From: Mytilus edulis
Lineage: Eukaryota; Mollusca; Bivalvia; Mytilida; Mytilidae
Length of the DNA stretch: 64,000 bases
Assembly: GCF_963676685.1 (NCBI RefSeq)
Contig: NC_092349.1
Location: 81,108,604-81,172,603 of the forward strand
Reading direction: 5' to 3'
Made by a program: the position numbers and the translations under genes. The notes beneath the pieces are model-generated. The model was given only the letters and a program-made list of their open reading frames with translations. It was not told the DNA's origin and ran no database searches. This document shows, piece after piece, positions 18,075 to 32,033 of the stretch. The first letter of the stretch is position 1. Every line of letters starts with the position of its first letter.

Positions 18075-19930
18075 CTACCCGACTTTTGTTTTAACTAGTT
18101 GCACTGCGAAGCATCCATTTTAATCAGGTTTAAATCTCAAATTATCATATATTACTGTATTATCCAGATATCCAACCGCAAATATTGCCAGTTGATGAAA
18201 TCAAAGGTAGGCCGTATAATAAAATTTTAAAGTAAGTACACATTGATAACCGCCGGAAAACGATGGTATTATTTATTGAATGACGAGTCGTCAAGTTATC
18301 GTTCACGTGGAACGGAATCAACATTTTTTTTTCACCATGTAAAGCTGAGGTAAAGCTTGCAGAGTAGAAATCTATAGATAATAACTATATATATACATTA
18401 AGTTGCATAGCATTTTTTTTATAAAACTGGGGGTGTAAAGTAAACTAGCAGCCCCGAAAGCAGGCTTATAAATATATTGTACATAAAATCGTTTAGGTCT
18501 GGGTTCGCCAATAAATGTGTTTATAATGACTTTAAGTAAACGTAGGTATCCTTCCTCTATCCATTAAAAAAGAGTCGTTTGTTCTGGAATTCATTCTTTA
18601 TTTCTTGATTACGCAGAAATTACATGTTCACTCCGTGTCCGATCCATTTACGTTTGTATGGTAAAAACCAGAGATTTTCGAATGTTAACTTTCGAAGCCA
18701 CATATATTTATGTTCGATGACACTTGTGGCAAAATTTGCAAGACGTTCATCTGTTTATACGACATGATTTACGCAAAAACTGGCATTGAAAAGGTGCCAT
18801 TGACATACAAAATGTCCGACGTTTACGAGGTGACATAATACGGACAGTATTAAACTAAACAGAATTATATAAGATATAATATATGATGAGAGAGTTACTC
18901 AGTTACAAGTGATCATGTCGTTATTAAAGATGCACACAACACATAAATTAACAAGCGAAATTGAATTCAATGAAACTGAAGAATCGAAGAAGTCGTCTAA
19001 ATCTTAGCTCATGCCTAAGAAAGTATTTTTCACCAGTTCTTAACTTGTACCGTGGAACAGCCACCCTGAAATAGAGAAATTGTTATAGGAGTTACATGAC
19101 TGTATATCATGTATATACACATACATGTAGGAAAAGTATGAAATTTTAACTTGAAGTGAGAAATAAACAATTGAATTCACAATGAAGAAGAAGTAGAGTA
19201 TAATATAATGGTACAACGGTGACAGCATTGTGAAGGTTTCCAGAGTTATCACCAGGTGATGAACAAAATCATTGCCATTTATTAGGAACAGACTCAAATA
19301 TTACATTTTAAAGACACCACAAATTTAATAACTGAACAGACCATTACTAGTACAAGTTTATGATCCGATTGAAGCATCCTAAAGACAGCCAATTTGGTCT
19401 ATGCTAAGCTGATAATGCATTAAAAAAAAACAATCTGTTATCATACATGTACATTGTAGTTACTTTCATTTAGATCAACATAGTGGTGGATTATTATCCC
19501 TAGAAAAGTTTACTGTTGGTGATTTTTTAACTACATGTACGTAACATGTACAGGTTCCAATTATCTGTATCTTTATTTATAAATCCAAGATACCGATTTT
19601 TGCTTTTATTCAAGAGGAGAAAGACACACTTATTAGTGTTGTTAGAGACTCGTATACATGTATTTGTGCAGACATGTGCTATACTGTTTTCAACTTGTTT
19701 TAAAGTGGAAAATAATCAGTTTATTGATATGTTATGTACATGATGTATATTGTAATTATTATTATAAATGACTATTTTTAGTGATAATCTTTCATTTGTT
19801 TATGATTTATTAAATGTATTTATCACAGTTCTTTTTCATATCTTTTGCCAATAGCTATGAATACAAAAAATGCATGTAAATATATATATTTATGTACATT
19901 TTTTTTACAAAAGTTGGAAAGATAGGCATT
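18075..19930. other. Intergenic stretch without recognised genes
   Basis: AT-rich, with only short chance frames. No RNA gene or mobile-element structure was recognised. Confidence 0.4.
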
Positions 19931-19934
19931 TTTT

Positions 19935-20350
19935 TTGCGCCTGTCCCAAGTCAGGAGCCTCTGGCCTTTGTTAGTCTTGTATTATTTTAATTTTAGTTTC
20001 TTGTGTACAATTTGGATATAAGTATGGCGTTCATTATCACTGAACTATAAAAAAGAAGATGTGGTATGATTGCCAATGAGACAACTACCCACAAAAGACC
20101 AAATGACACAAACATTAACAATTATAGGTCACCGTACGACCATCAACAATGAGCAAAGCCCATACCACATATAGTCAGCTATAAAAGGCCCCAAAAAGAC
20201 AATGTAAAACAATTCAAGCGAACGGCCGCCTCTGCGTGCGGGAATTTCTCGCTACATTGAAGACCTGTTGGTGACCTTCTGCTGTTGTTTTTTTATTTGG
20301 TCGGGTTGTTTTCTCTTTGACACATTCACAATTTCCATTCTCAATTTTAT
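19935..20350. repeat. Composite of mussel interspersed repeats A and B
   Basis: 19935-20045 (CCTGTCCCAAGTCAGGAG... and ATGGCGTTCATTA) and 20218-20350 (minus; GGGAATTTCTCGCTACATTG, ATTTGGTCGGGTTG, CACATTC) are parts of repeat B as seen at 40207-40395. 20053-20215 is repeat A, plus strand (GATGTGGTATGATTGCCAAT through AAAAGGCCCC). Repeat A looks inserted within repeat B. Confidence 0.7.
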
Positions 20351-20521
20351 GATAAGTAAAATTCATTGCTTTATTTTTCAATTATCATGATTATAGTAAC
20401 AATGACTAAACGGAATGTTCTTTTTTCAAAACAGAATACATTTGGCATTTTGAATTCACTGAGAGTTGTCATATGAATTAACTTGACCTAATTATATTGT
20501 CTTACTTTAGTAATAGTGTCG

Positions 20522-20640
20522 TTTTGATATATGAAAATGTGGCATGAGTGCCAATGACACAACTCTCCATCCAAGTCGCAGTTTATAAAAGTAAACCATT
20601 ATAGGTCAAACTACGGTCTTCAACACAGAGCCTCTAACTT
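20522..20640 (+). repeat. Diverged copy of mussel interspersed repeat A
   Basis: It shares the order of blocks with family A (ATGTGGCATGAGTGCCAATG, ACAACTCTCCATCC, ATTATAGGTCAAA, GGTCTTCAACA) but belongs to a different subfamily. Confidence 0.6.
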
Positions 20641-20967
20641 TAAACTCGTTTGAAAGGTTGTTATCTTTTCCTCTATTATTTGGTCAGTAATTCAGATCCT
20701 ATCGTAATATAAGGAATTGGTGAACTATATTTGGTTCAAGTTATGATAGTTATGTACATGTACATGTAAATATGTCTGTCTTTCAGATGTCGTCTTAAAA
20801 TGAGACAATTTTGTAGTATTCATGGGTTAACATTAAATTGTTAAAGTTTGGCTGGTTAATTTTTAAGACACTATATATCAATGTAAGTGTCAAGTCAATT
20901 ATGTGAATGGCCTTATTGTATGGTCAACATGTCTTTTTGGTATGTGTTATTTTACTTGATATAAAAG

Positions 20968-21160
20968 ATAAAAAGATGTATAATTGCCAATGAGCTTTTA
21001 CGAGACAACTCTCCACAAGAGAACATATTTTACACAGAAAATTAACAACTATAGGTTACCATTCAGCCTTTAACCAAGACATGCAAGGGTAAAATCCATA
21101 CTGCATAGTCGTTATAAAAGGCAGAAAAACACCAAATTTTAATCGATTCAAACAAGAAAA
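20968..21160 (+). repeat. Diverged copy of mussel interspersed repeat A
   Basis: AAAAGATGTATAATTGCCAA, ACAACTCTCCACAAGAG, AACTATAGGTTACCATTC and AGTCGTTATAAAAGGC are collinear with family A; it carries a short insertion after the first block. Confidence 0.65.
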
Positions 21161-21905
21161 CTATTATACCAAAAAAATAATGAAAGATAAATATATACTA
21201 GTACAGCAACAAAGACAACCACTGCATGACTTACAGGGTTCTGACATGCAGAATTTGAAGAAGTTGAACTTGTTTGTTGATGCCAACAGTTCCCAATACC
21301 TGGGAATGCTGGGATAGTGGTGTAATAGCACCAAACCAAGAACATACTATGAAAAACAGCAAAAAAAAGTCATGGAATAACATTTTATGCTATTCCAATA
21401 TTATTTCAGTCTGGTGATTTTGTGCAGAGTTATATGGTCCTTGCACTAGGAAAATTGATCACTTGTTTCCATCATGCCTGAAGATATGACTTTGATAATT
21501 GGTATCTAGTTCAATATGACAAGATTTAAACTCAAAGTTATGGATCATGTTTGAATTTGTTCCAGTCTGATGATTTGGTGCAGAGTTATGGTTCTTGGAG
21601 TTCACTAAAATAATTAATTATTCACATTTTTTTTTATTATGTTTGATATTTATTAAATAGACAAAACCATCATAAGTTATTATTTTGTTTTAGTACAATG
21701 AATGTTTAACCAGGAAGGGACTATGCCAGGCATCGCAATACTTTCAGATTTGCTTATTTAATGTACATGTAATTCAGTTTCAACAAGAATTCAATGTTTA
21801 ACACATTTAAATGTGTTTTGATTATTAAGTGAACTTCTCTTAAAAGTTTTTTTTTTAAACAGTATATGAAAACTAATCAAAAAGACATAAAAAAGTACTG
21901 TAGTG
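21161..21905. other. Non-coding intergenic stretch
   Basis: A GTCTGGTGATTTTGTGCAGAG-like segment at about 21410 recurs at about 21565 (local duplication of some 40 bp). Nothing else was recognised. Confidence 0.4.
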
Positions 21906-21908
21906 ATA

Positions 21909-22107
21909 TACTGTGGATTCATTTATTTTCTTGGGTATCAATTTTCGTGGATTGGTGAAAACATGCATTTTCGTGGATATCTGATTTCTTGGTTTTGTCA
22001 AAGTCTGCATAAAATTGCAGTTCGTGGGACATTTGATTTCGTTGTTTACCAGTACCCACGAAATCCATGAAAATTTGTATCCAACGAATAATAATGAATC
22101 CACAGTA
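21909..22107. mobile_element. MITE with ACTGTGGATTCATT inverted ends
   Basis: This 199-bp element has CTGTGGATTCATT at 21911 and its complement AATGAATCCACAG ending at 22105, flanked by TA on both sides. Internal TTTTCGTGGAT and CCACGAAA blocks are also inverted. The TA duplication suggests mobilisation by a Tc1/mariner-type transposase. I recall such elements as common in bivalves. Confidence 0.8.
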
Positions 22108-22144
22108 TTTACAATATAACAATAGTAGTCAGATATTTCCTATA

Positions 22145-22245
22145 AAAATAAGGAGATGTGGATGGAGACATTCCACCAAATTTCAAATGAAGAGTATGTA
22201 AGCAATTATAGGCAACAATATTGCCTTCAAAAATGAGAAAATATG
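22145..22245 (+). repeat. Very diverged repeat A-like fragment
   Basis: AAATAAGGAGATGTGG, AATTATAGGCAAC and GCCTTCAAAAATGAG keep the family A block order with many changes. Confidence 0.45.
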
Positions 22246-22604
22246 GATATGAAAATTAGAAAAAAATGACGTAATTTATAACAAGAAAATTAGCAAAACA
22301 TTGAATAGCAGGTTCCCATCCTTTGATTGGCACTTAAAGAATGTGTGAAGTTTTAAAATGTTTTTGAGCTCTCAACACTCCCCTAACCCTGAACGTTTGG
22401 TGTAACAGCACAGCATAAGAACAAACTATACAAGTCTATTGAAAAGGCTTCACTCATCAAAGAAAAACATAAAACACAAACAAAAAAAGGACATGGCAGG
22501 TATAAATCCATCCTTCATTCCTACCAACAACGAAGAAAATTAAAGACAGACCTGAGAATACTCAAAGTTACTGAGAGTTAATTTAATGCCAATAACAGCT
22601 TGGA

Positions 22605-22765
22605 AGGCCATATAGTGACATATAATTGTTAATGTCTGTGTCATTTTGGTCTTTTGTGGATAGTTGTCTCATTAGCAATCATACCACATCTTTTTTATTT
22701 TTATATATAGTAGTTAATTTTGGGGTCATTTGGCCTCATTGGCAATCATACTGCTTCTTTTTTTA
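22605..22765 (-). repeat. Repeat A copies, minus strand
   Basis: 22605-22700 is a minus-strand copy (GTCTCATTAGCAATCATACC, ACATC). 22725-22765 is a second short fragment of the same end (CATTGGCAATCATAC), so two truncated copies are adjacent. Confidence 0.7.
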
Positions 22766-22844
22766 TATTTAAAAAAAACATGTATCTTAAATATCAATCA
22801 ATGCACATCCAAATATCAATCTGTATTCTGTACATGTATATAAA

Positions 22845-23035
22845 AAAGAAGGTGTGGTATGATTGCCAATGAAACAACTATCAACAAAAGACCAAAATGA
22901 CACAAACATTAACAACTATAGGTCACTGTAAGGCCTTCAACAATGAGCAAAGCCCATATGGCATAGTCAGCTATAAAAGGCCCGATAAGACAATGTAAAA
23001 CAATTCAAACGAGAAAACTAACGGCCTCATTTATG
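22845..23035 (+). repeat. Mussel interspersed repeat A, near full length
   Basis: Blocks in order: GGTGTGGTATGATTGCCAAT, ACAACTATCAACAAAAGACC, AACAACTATAGGTCACTGTA, GCCTTCAACAATGAGCAAAG, AGTCAGCTATAAAAGGCC, ACGAGAAAACTAACGGCCTC. No coding capacity. It is the best reference copy in the window. Confidence 0.8.
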
Positions 23036-23704
23036 TATAAAAATTGTTAACAAATGAAGAAAATCAACCATAGTGTGTAAGAAAGAACCTTGATTTTCAC
23101 AAACATGACAAAGCCAATTATTGATATTTTGCTCACACATAGAGTTTGCAGGCTGGTATAGCTAAATTTGTTTCCATACAATAATTCATGAACCATCCAA
23201 AAACAATTTGATATTTTGATTTTCAAAAATAGAGGTCAAATGAGATAAATAGCTATCAGTTTTGCTATTCATGAACTATGATCCTTGAATGATTGAAAAA
23301 TGACACTTCATGACAATTATTAATCTAATGCACCCTTTGACAGCCTCTTGTTTTTAGAGATATTGGTAAAATTTAATGGACTACTATTACAAAATATTGG
23401 TTAGAATTTTACTTTGAAAAACATCAAAATAAGAAATACTTGGTTAATAATAATGCCTGGTAAAATGAATTTTAACATATGAGTATACAAATGGTCAAAA
23501 TAAGGCTATTTAAGATCTTATCTGAAAATGTTAGTCATATCATGATTTTTGTGATTTTAAATCCTTAAAAAGTTGAGGTGATGATCCTGAATGTGTTTTT
23601 CTCTGCGGATATCTTTAATCAGTAAAATTCTAGTTTACTCTAAACAATACATTAAAGCAGAACGGTATATAATTGACAGATAAATGTATACTAACTTCTT
23701 TCAG
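23036..23704. other. Upstream region of the KDZ gene
   Basis: No coding frame or recognised repeat. A splice acceptor (TTCTTTCAG) ends at 23704, directly before the first coding exon, so a 5' non-coding exon probably lies in this stretch or farther upstream. Confidence 0.4.
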
Positions 23705-26039
23705 AAACTATGCCTCTCATGAGGAAAAGAGGTAGGCCATCTACCTTTTACACATTTGAAAATGGTAGGAGTAGAAAACAGACAAAAATCATAAAAGTTG
23801 AAGACACTAAGTTACATGTACCACCTATTCCAGATGTTATAGAAGAGCAGAAAATTGAGACTGAGCCAGAACCAACTAGTTCAACTTCTACTGATATAGA
23901 GGAAGTATCAGGTAAATCTATCACAAATTTCATTGTTTTTTTCGAGAAATGTTGACTACAGGTTTAAAAATGTTGGCCTTAAATATATAATTATCTATAA
24001 AACTATAGTGTTTACTAGAATTATCTCCCCTGAAAATTTTCAATGTTTTACCCTAAAGTGAACTTGTTGTTTTGTATATCCACGTTCCTAGATCCACCAA
24101 TGCATATGCCACAGAAGAATACAACTTAGAGGACTAGAAACTTCTTTTAACAATAATTTGAGTAAACAAAACTAACAACAAAGGAAAAAAAAAATGTTTT
24201 TACAGACTTTTATTTTTAGGTTATACAAAAGCAAAGACCCAAAGGCTGGAAAATTGGGGAGGTATTTACAAGAAGCTTGTGGCTGTAGGTCTTGAACAGA
24301 ATGCTGTTACTGAGTTGACCTGCAATGATTGTGGTATCAATACCATAGATCTATTTAGATGCATTGATTGCATTTCTACTCCAGTACTTTGTTTTGACTG
24401 TTTAGAGGAAAGACACAAACATCCTCACCTACATATTTTTGAAAAATGGATGGTAAATATTGTTTTTTTCATCGCAAGTAAACTTATTTATTTGACTTTG
24501 TAACAAAGAGTTGTTTTGTTGCTCAGCTATTATTAAGATGATTAATGGTTTTCAATAAAACTATAATTCACCAGTGACTAAATGTCTTACAGTCTTGAAT
24601 TAAGCAAAACCATTGCATGTATACTGCTAATTTTTTTTTAATATACTGCGGGATTTTATCATTCCATGGTATAAATTTAACCTTTCAATGTAAATATTAA
24701 AGGGCATGACGTGAATATCTGTAGTTCCATTTTGTGTTAACTATCATAATACAAATATATAGTGGGATTTATCATTCCTCAATATTGTATAAAAATGTTT
24801 TAATGTGATAACAAGACATGACATGACAGCCAACTTGTACTGACTTCAAACTATTTGTACATGAATATATAAAGCGAACTAACATGAAATACCCTTTGGC
24901 TAAAACAGATGCAACTATTATAATTACTTATCCGCACAAATGCACAAATTTTAATGATATTGCTTTTGCAGATGTAAATTTTTTTTAGGCAAATGAATAA
25001 TACAAATCAGATTTGCACAGGTATTCTAGATCAAAAATAAACTAACACTTTAAATTAATGAAAGGGATTTTAAACACCAATTTGTTAATGAGAACATAAT
25101 TTTGTTTATTTATACTACATGCACTGTAATCTGCTTAATTTTAGCATGGCACTTTCTTTGGGTATTCACCACCAACTGCACCATGGAAAATCAAAATCCA
25201 TGCTGATTGTGAAAGAAGCTACTTAAAAGAATTGGTAATTGTTGATGAGAAAGGCAAGTGAATATTTAGATAAATTATAATCTTGCAGTATTTAATATTC
25301 TTGTAAAGAGGACTGGAATTGTGACAAATATTATTTTTGTAGTTTTGACAAGTTTGATTTTCATTATAGTATACTTTGTAATTATATAAGCTATAGTTAG
25401 TAACACATGTGTTGTATAAAAGTCAGAACCTGTAGTAAAATGCTGACATGCCTTTTAAGTATAACTTAATCTAACCAGGAAGAATGAAGCCAAACTCATT
25501 ATAAAAGTGGTTGATGGTTATCAGCAAATCTAATGCTGGCCTTTTTTTTTAATTGGAATTCAAGAAGGCTGCCACAACAAACTTTGTTTATAGCACACAG
25601 TTTTTTAGAAAATGTGCTTTTAAAGTGTTTTTCTTTTTCATACAATATATTTAATCTAATATACAACTTGTCATTATTGCTGGATTTATATTTCTATGAA
25701 CTAATGACCATCAAAATGAACTAATTTGATAAAAAATATAAATATAAAATATAAAATTTGTAATTTTTTTTTACAGGAAGACAGCATTTGAGGACAGTCC
25801 AATTCTGTACATGCGAGGAAGAAGCTGAAACTTTGCTGAGGTTTAATTTATGGGCTTCTTCACCAAAACATCCTCGTTTGGCATTCCACATTGACCTTTT
25901 GCGGTGGTTAAATGGATTACTGTTGGAATGTAAAGTTTCAGCGCAGGGATTTTGTGAAGCCCTAAAAGCTAGACAGCCAAAACTGTACAAGGAATTAGTG
26001 ACCCAAGAGGTTAATTTTGGCAATTTTCTTTTCTATTTA

Positions 26040-26410
26040 AAAATAAGGAGATGTGGTATGATTGCTAATGATACAACTATCCATCAAAGTTCGAATAAAG
26101 TGGATGTGACCAGTTATAGGCAACCATATGAAATTCAACAATGAGAAAAAAACCATACCATGTGGTTGGCTTTAAAAGGCCCTGACATGAAAAATTTGTT
26201 TAAGAAAACAATTTACTATAGATGAACTATTTAAAGTATGAGAAAAATGAATTGAGGTCAATCCACTAAACTTACATGATGAAGTGGATGTATTCAGTTC
26301 TAGACATTGTACAGTCTTTAACAATGAGAAAACCCATAGCCTGTGATTTGCTATAGAAGTTACCCACATGACAGGTTGGATAGAAAACAAATCAAACGAG
26401 AAAACTATTT
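26040..26410 (+). repeat. Two diverged repeat A copies within a KDZ intron
   Basis: 26040-26190 begins AAATAAGGAGATGTGGTATG and keeps AGTTATAGGCAACCATATG, TTCAACAATGAGAAA and TTAAAAGGCCCTGACATG. 26265-26405 is a second, weaker one (CAGTTCTAGACATTGTACAG, CTTTAACAATGAGAAAACCC). The 118- and 100-residue frames here mix exon 4 with repeat sequence. Confidence 0.6.
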
Positions 26411-29400
26411 ACTAGATGTAAAAAAATGCATCTTTTTTTATCAACATTATTTGAGTATTTTGACAAGGATAACAACCTATGAATAAATATATTTATGTTT
26501 ATTTTTTTTATTTATAATGCTCACAGGGAAAACAGATCTATAAGACATTGATAAATGAAACTATTCATCAATTCAGACAGTACATTTATCAAATGGATTA
26601 TTGTACGGATTTGTTTCCAGATCTTGATGATGGTTGCTCTTGTCCAGCTTGCTTCGAGGTTATTATAAATCTAATGTTTTCCTCTAATGATTAGAGGAAA
26701 TATTACAATTAACTTGACCAGAAGTACCTTTATCTGTCAAATATTTTCATGAGTGTTCTCATTTATTACTGAAACAAAAGACTTTTATGTTTATTCAAAT
26801 GCCAGATGAATAAGCCATATGAGATAGCAATTTTCAATTTGTACAACACAAACTTATTGTTTTTTAAAACAATAAATATCATTAGGTTAAGGTTTTAAAA
26901 GGAAAGTTATTACAGTCAAATCAACTTGAATTTTTTTTTTTCATTTATAGGATTATGATATAGAATTACAATACACTGTTTGGTATTGACTATATATTAA
27001 TGGACTTATAACTTCATATTTGGTCTGCATCTTCACAGAAATGAATTGCAGTTTATAAACATATTATTTATCTGTTGAAAAATTTCATCCTTTTTCACGT
27101 ACACAAGGGGTACCGGTATGCTAGCAAAGGCAACCAGTGAAATTTCATTAAAATTTATCTTCACTTTTATGTTTGATTAATGTCTACATTTTGTATAATA
27201 ACCATATATATAGAGTGCAAATGTACATGTATTCAGAATTGATAATGGTAGAATAGCAAAAGAAGAAACTATAATTCGAAAATTTAAGCACTTAATATCA
27301 TAAATAGCTTTTTCTGACACCAATTATATTTATAGGTTTCTGATTAAATGATCATTAGCTTTGACTGCAACAAATGAGTGCATTTATAAATGTTTATTGT
27401 AATGAATACACAATTTCTTTTAATTTCAGGCTGACAAGAACATATATTGTTTCGATGCAGATTTTCAGTTAGTGAGGAAGTCTTCTTCTGGTCAGCATTG
27501 GATATCACCTAAGCATAAGGACCATTTTTTTATTGAACAGCAATTGGTAGATGACTTTATTAGTAGCTATGGTAGCTTGAAAGTGGATAAGGTAGCAACC
27601 TATGTTTAAATTGACTGCAGCTCTACACTTGCCCCTTACCTTTCAAAGGCACTCCAAATTATCATTCTCATTAAAACCTATTACTAGTTTTTCATAGCGA
27701 TTTTCTTAGTGTTTATGCAGTTTTCTTATTCTTTTATTTTTCCTAAAAACTGCCTGAAAACTGCCTAAAATATTTTGTAATAAAGATCTTACATGTGCCC
27801 AAAATGTACTAGAAACAACAGTTATCTCCCCTTTTACAAATATTATTTACTATTTTACTTGAAATTACCTGAGTTGTGCTAATGTTATAATTGCATTAAC
27901 AGATGAAGTACATTGTATTATGTTATTTGAAAACGAGCATGAATACCTTTATTGAACTTCAAAATTTCTCTATATACATATATCTCACATTGGGGATAGG
28001 AAAACTACAGTTATCTCCCCTTTTGAATCTTGATAACAAGTTTAAATAACTTTTACCGAATATTTAAGCCATAACCTATTATGTTGTTAAACAATAATTT
28101 CGTTTACAAATATGTTATTTTGATCATACATGCCTACATTAAGATTTGGAAAACAAACATTTTTTTTTGTAGGAATGCAGTGATTTCCAGGCAGGGAATG
28201 ACATTCGATCGAAGTCAAAGAACCAAAAATTGTCAGAAACTGCTGTTTTTGGTGCAACTTGTAGGCATGATTTCCCGCAGAAATTCTTTAGTTTAAAGCA
28301 TGGGGAAAGGTATTTTACTAATTATTGCAATACATGTATATTGAAGCTTTTTTTTCCTCAACCTTTTTAAAATTTACTGAAAATTTAAAAATACATGTAC
28401 CTGCAGGTCTTTAGAATTGCAAATAATGCAATTAAGTGAGTATCACAAAAATTAGAACATGCATTTACATATTTTAGATACATACATCATCAGTAGGCAA
28501 ATTTTTCCTGAAATCACAATTAAAAATCTCAGATTTTGCTTAATTCTATCAAATCCAAAGAATGGAATAATTTCTCAATTAAAAGTAGTTCGCATTTTTT
28601 TTTTATTATTATTAATCCATTCATAATTTTGTGCATGATGATATAATTAGATATAATTTATTAAAGAGAATCTTTAAGTCTATGTTTATAATGTTTGTGG
28701 CCAGATTAACTGTATGTTGCCATACATAGAAGAATTCACATACAGTCTGATAATAGAAATTGCAATATAGCTTATCTGATTTATTGTGGATGGGTTCTCA
28801 ACTTGGGCATATATTATTTCAAGGAAATGTAAGTGAAGTCAGTGATATTAGGTTTGCAGTTGTATAAGCATTTGTATATTTCATTTCCGTGGAGATCATT
28901 TGATATCTGTTCTGTCATAGTTATATATTAAAATTTTGGTCATTTTGATAACAACTTTTGAATCAAATTATTAAGTTATTTTAATACATGCAATGCAATA
29001 TATGTGCCAACAGTTTATAACATGAACAAGATACACATTTTAAAATTTTAAAAAAATAGAAATCATCATATGAGATATGGTTAATGAACAGTGACAGCAT
29101 CCCTAATTTTGAGACATCTATCCATGTTTGCTATCACAAACATGAATATCAAATTTGAGCAATCATAAAAAATGCTGATATACTTCTGCAATATATTTTA
29201 GTCTTAGTATACAGAAGTGTAATATGTGTTTATTTTCCTGTATTATGTTGTTATTTGTCCTATTTTCCAGACTTGGTTATGCAGTTTTCTTAATACAACT
29301 CTTATTAAAAGAAAATAAAAATGATAAAATTCATGTTTCATATGATATAGCTTGTATGCTCAAAAGACACATTGAGGTATGTGTAATTATTTTTATTTTG

Positions 29401-30884
29401 TATTTTAATGCAGTTAATGTTTATCCCAAGTTACAATATTTCATATATATGTCTTGAAAAATCTGGCTACAACCAAAACAATATACATAAAAAATTGGGC
29501 ATCCCAAAAATTGATGGATGTATATTGGAAAGTTGAAAAATCCTATTCATAAGAAGTAAAAACTTACTTAAGTTTATTGAAACATAATTTTACACAATGA
29601 ATGTGCTTCAACTGCCCCTAAACAAAAATGTGTACTAATTTAGTGATAATTGACATCATACTAAACTTTAATTTTCCTGAAAATTTGGTGAATTGTTTAT
29701 ATCTATTAAGGTAAGTTCCCTTTTGATTTTTATAAATTCTATACCTGATATGGGTATAAGGTATGGGATTTTATTCATATATAATTGGGGATTTTCCAGT
29801 TGAAGAACAATATCTTACATAGCTTTGAGCACTTTTCATGATTTTTGGTGGCTGGTATATATCTATCAAATAAACTATGGTTAGTATCTTTATTGATAAA
29901 TTACTGATATTCATTCATATCTTTATTTCCTCTTTATAGAGATTACATGAATTTTATATATAGTTTTGGAACTTTATATTTGAAAAAAGCGATGGGTGTA
30001 TCATGTACTAACTGTGCAGCTTTAAGTCATATAGGAGATAGTTTAATTATGTAATGATTAAAGTTCATCAAAATTGGGTTACATGATATTATTTGGAAAA
30101 AAAGGGAATTTTAATTGCAGTATTTAGTTACAAAGAAATCAGATGTACTTTAGGCCATACGATAGGCTATAATTGGTAATGACTTGTGGTGGCCTTTATT
30201 TCAAACTGTTAGGTCTTAAGTATATAAAAATACCAATTTTTTTTTAGATAACATTGTTTTTTACAGAAAGCTGGAAATAAAGAAATATCACAGAATGTAA
30301 CATTTTCAATTCCAATATTTCACTGTTATGGACACAGTGCATCTTGTCAGGTAAGGCTTGTCAAGTGTAGTTGGGTAAATCTTTAAATACTTTGAAATAT
30401 TTATTTTTGTTTTTTAGTATGCTGCTAGTGTATGAATTTAAAAGTTATACTTTTGCTAACTAGCATTGAACAAGACACACTATAATATACTTCAATTTTG
30501 TATAATAATATCAAAGTCATTTTAACTGTACCCATACATTATTGGTAAACCCTCTCCAATACAATTAATAAAATAAAAGATTTTCTATATTGCAGATTAT
30601 ATATGGTCCACGAAGAACTGAGGGCATTGGTTTAACTGATGGTGAAGGAATAGAAAGACTGTGGTCCTATTTAGGAGGTTTTTCTAATATATCAAAAGAA
30701 ATGTCCCCAGAAAACAGATGTGATCTACTAACTGATGCTCTGATCCACTATGGAAGAAAAATTAGGGACAAACAAGGTATGATTTATAAAATATTTCAAA
30801 GTAAGATTTATTTTTACCACTTTATCTTTAAAAGGATTGGTTAGTACCAAACTTGTATTGACTGTGGCAAGTAGTCTTACAAAT

Positions 30885-31140
30885 TAAGAAACTCATACAT
30901 GTCGTTTGTTTATGTAATATATACGTGTTTCTCGTTTCTCGTTTTGTTTATATAGATTAGACCGTTGGTTTTCCCGTTTGAATGGTTTTACACTAGTAAT
31001 TTTGGGGCCCTTTATAGCTTGTTGTTCGGTGTGAGCTAAGGCTCCGTGTTGAAGGCCGTACTTTAACCTATAATGGTTTACTTTTTAAATTGTTATTTGT
31101 ATGGAGAGTTGTCTCATTGGCACTCACACCACATCTTCCT
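30885..31140 (-). repeat. Repeat A-type element within a KDZ intron, minus strand
   Basis: GAAGGCCGTACTTTAACCTA, GGAGAGTTGTCTCATTGGCA and CTCACACCACATCTTCC give the family A 5' half on the minus strand. GTCGTTTGTTTATGTAAT, TTGGGGCCCTTTATAGC and TCGGTGTGAGC extend it. It belongs to the same subfamily as the copy at 20522. Confidence 0.65.
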
Positions 31141-32033
31141 ATATCTATGTGTCACATGTATTGAGTAGGTTTTTTTTTTGGTATCCTCTCTTTGTTACTT
31201 ACTCTCTTTGGAACTAAAATGTTATTCCAATTCGTTTGTTCTTACTGTTGATTTATTTTAGTAAGTTGCATATTCTTATTTTGAAGCATTTATAATTAGA
31301 TATTTTATAATTATTTGTTCATCTTTAATGAGTTTTAAATAATGTTAATCGTGACTATGCCTTTTTGAGAAAAAAAACCCATTTTTCTTCAGTACTATAC
31401 TGATTCAGCTTTTATTTTGGATAAACAGTGTTTCATAAGTCTTTATAGCCTGGGTATTGATCCTTTTTTAAGATGCTATTTTGTAATTTTATTATAGATC
31501 AATATGTGACACTTAAATAAACTATTATTTATCTTATCTTATTTGAGTCTTACATAACTGTTTTGTTTTGGCATAATATTATATTTGCTTTTAATTACAG
31601 TCATAAAATATAATGAACTTCATAGACTGATATGTTTTAAAACAAATTTTCACTAACATTACTAATTATAATATTTTATACTACAGGAGAAGTGCTAGTC
31701 ATGAAAATAAAGAGGACCATCCAACTGATGGAAACTACAAAAGTTGCCTTGAGAGAAATTTTAGCAACTGTTCCGGGTATGGATATTTTATTAAAACTTT
31801 CTGTAATAGTAACAGCTAGTCCTCCAAATTCCCATTGGTAATAGGTAATAACTTTCTTGAATTGATATTGCTATCTTTACCTACATCATCTGTTAATTTG
31901 CTAAATAGAATTAGGAAAACAAACATGAAGCTTCTATATATCCTTTTTTCAAAATGTATGAATGAATGAATCATTTTATTCTCATAAACTAGAACATAGC
32001 TACAGAGAGAATAACAGTTCATATATAATACAT

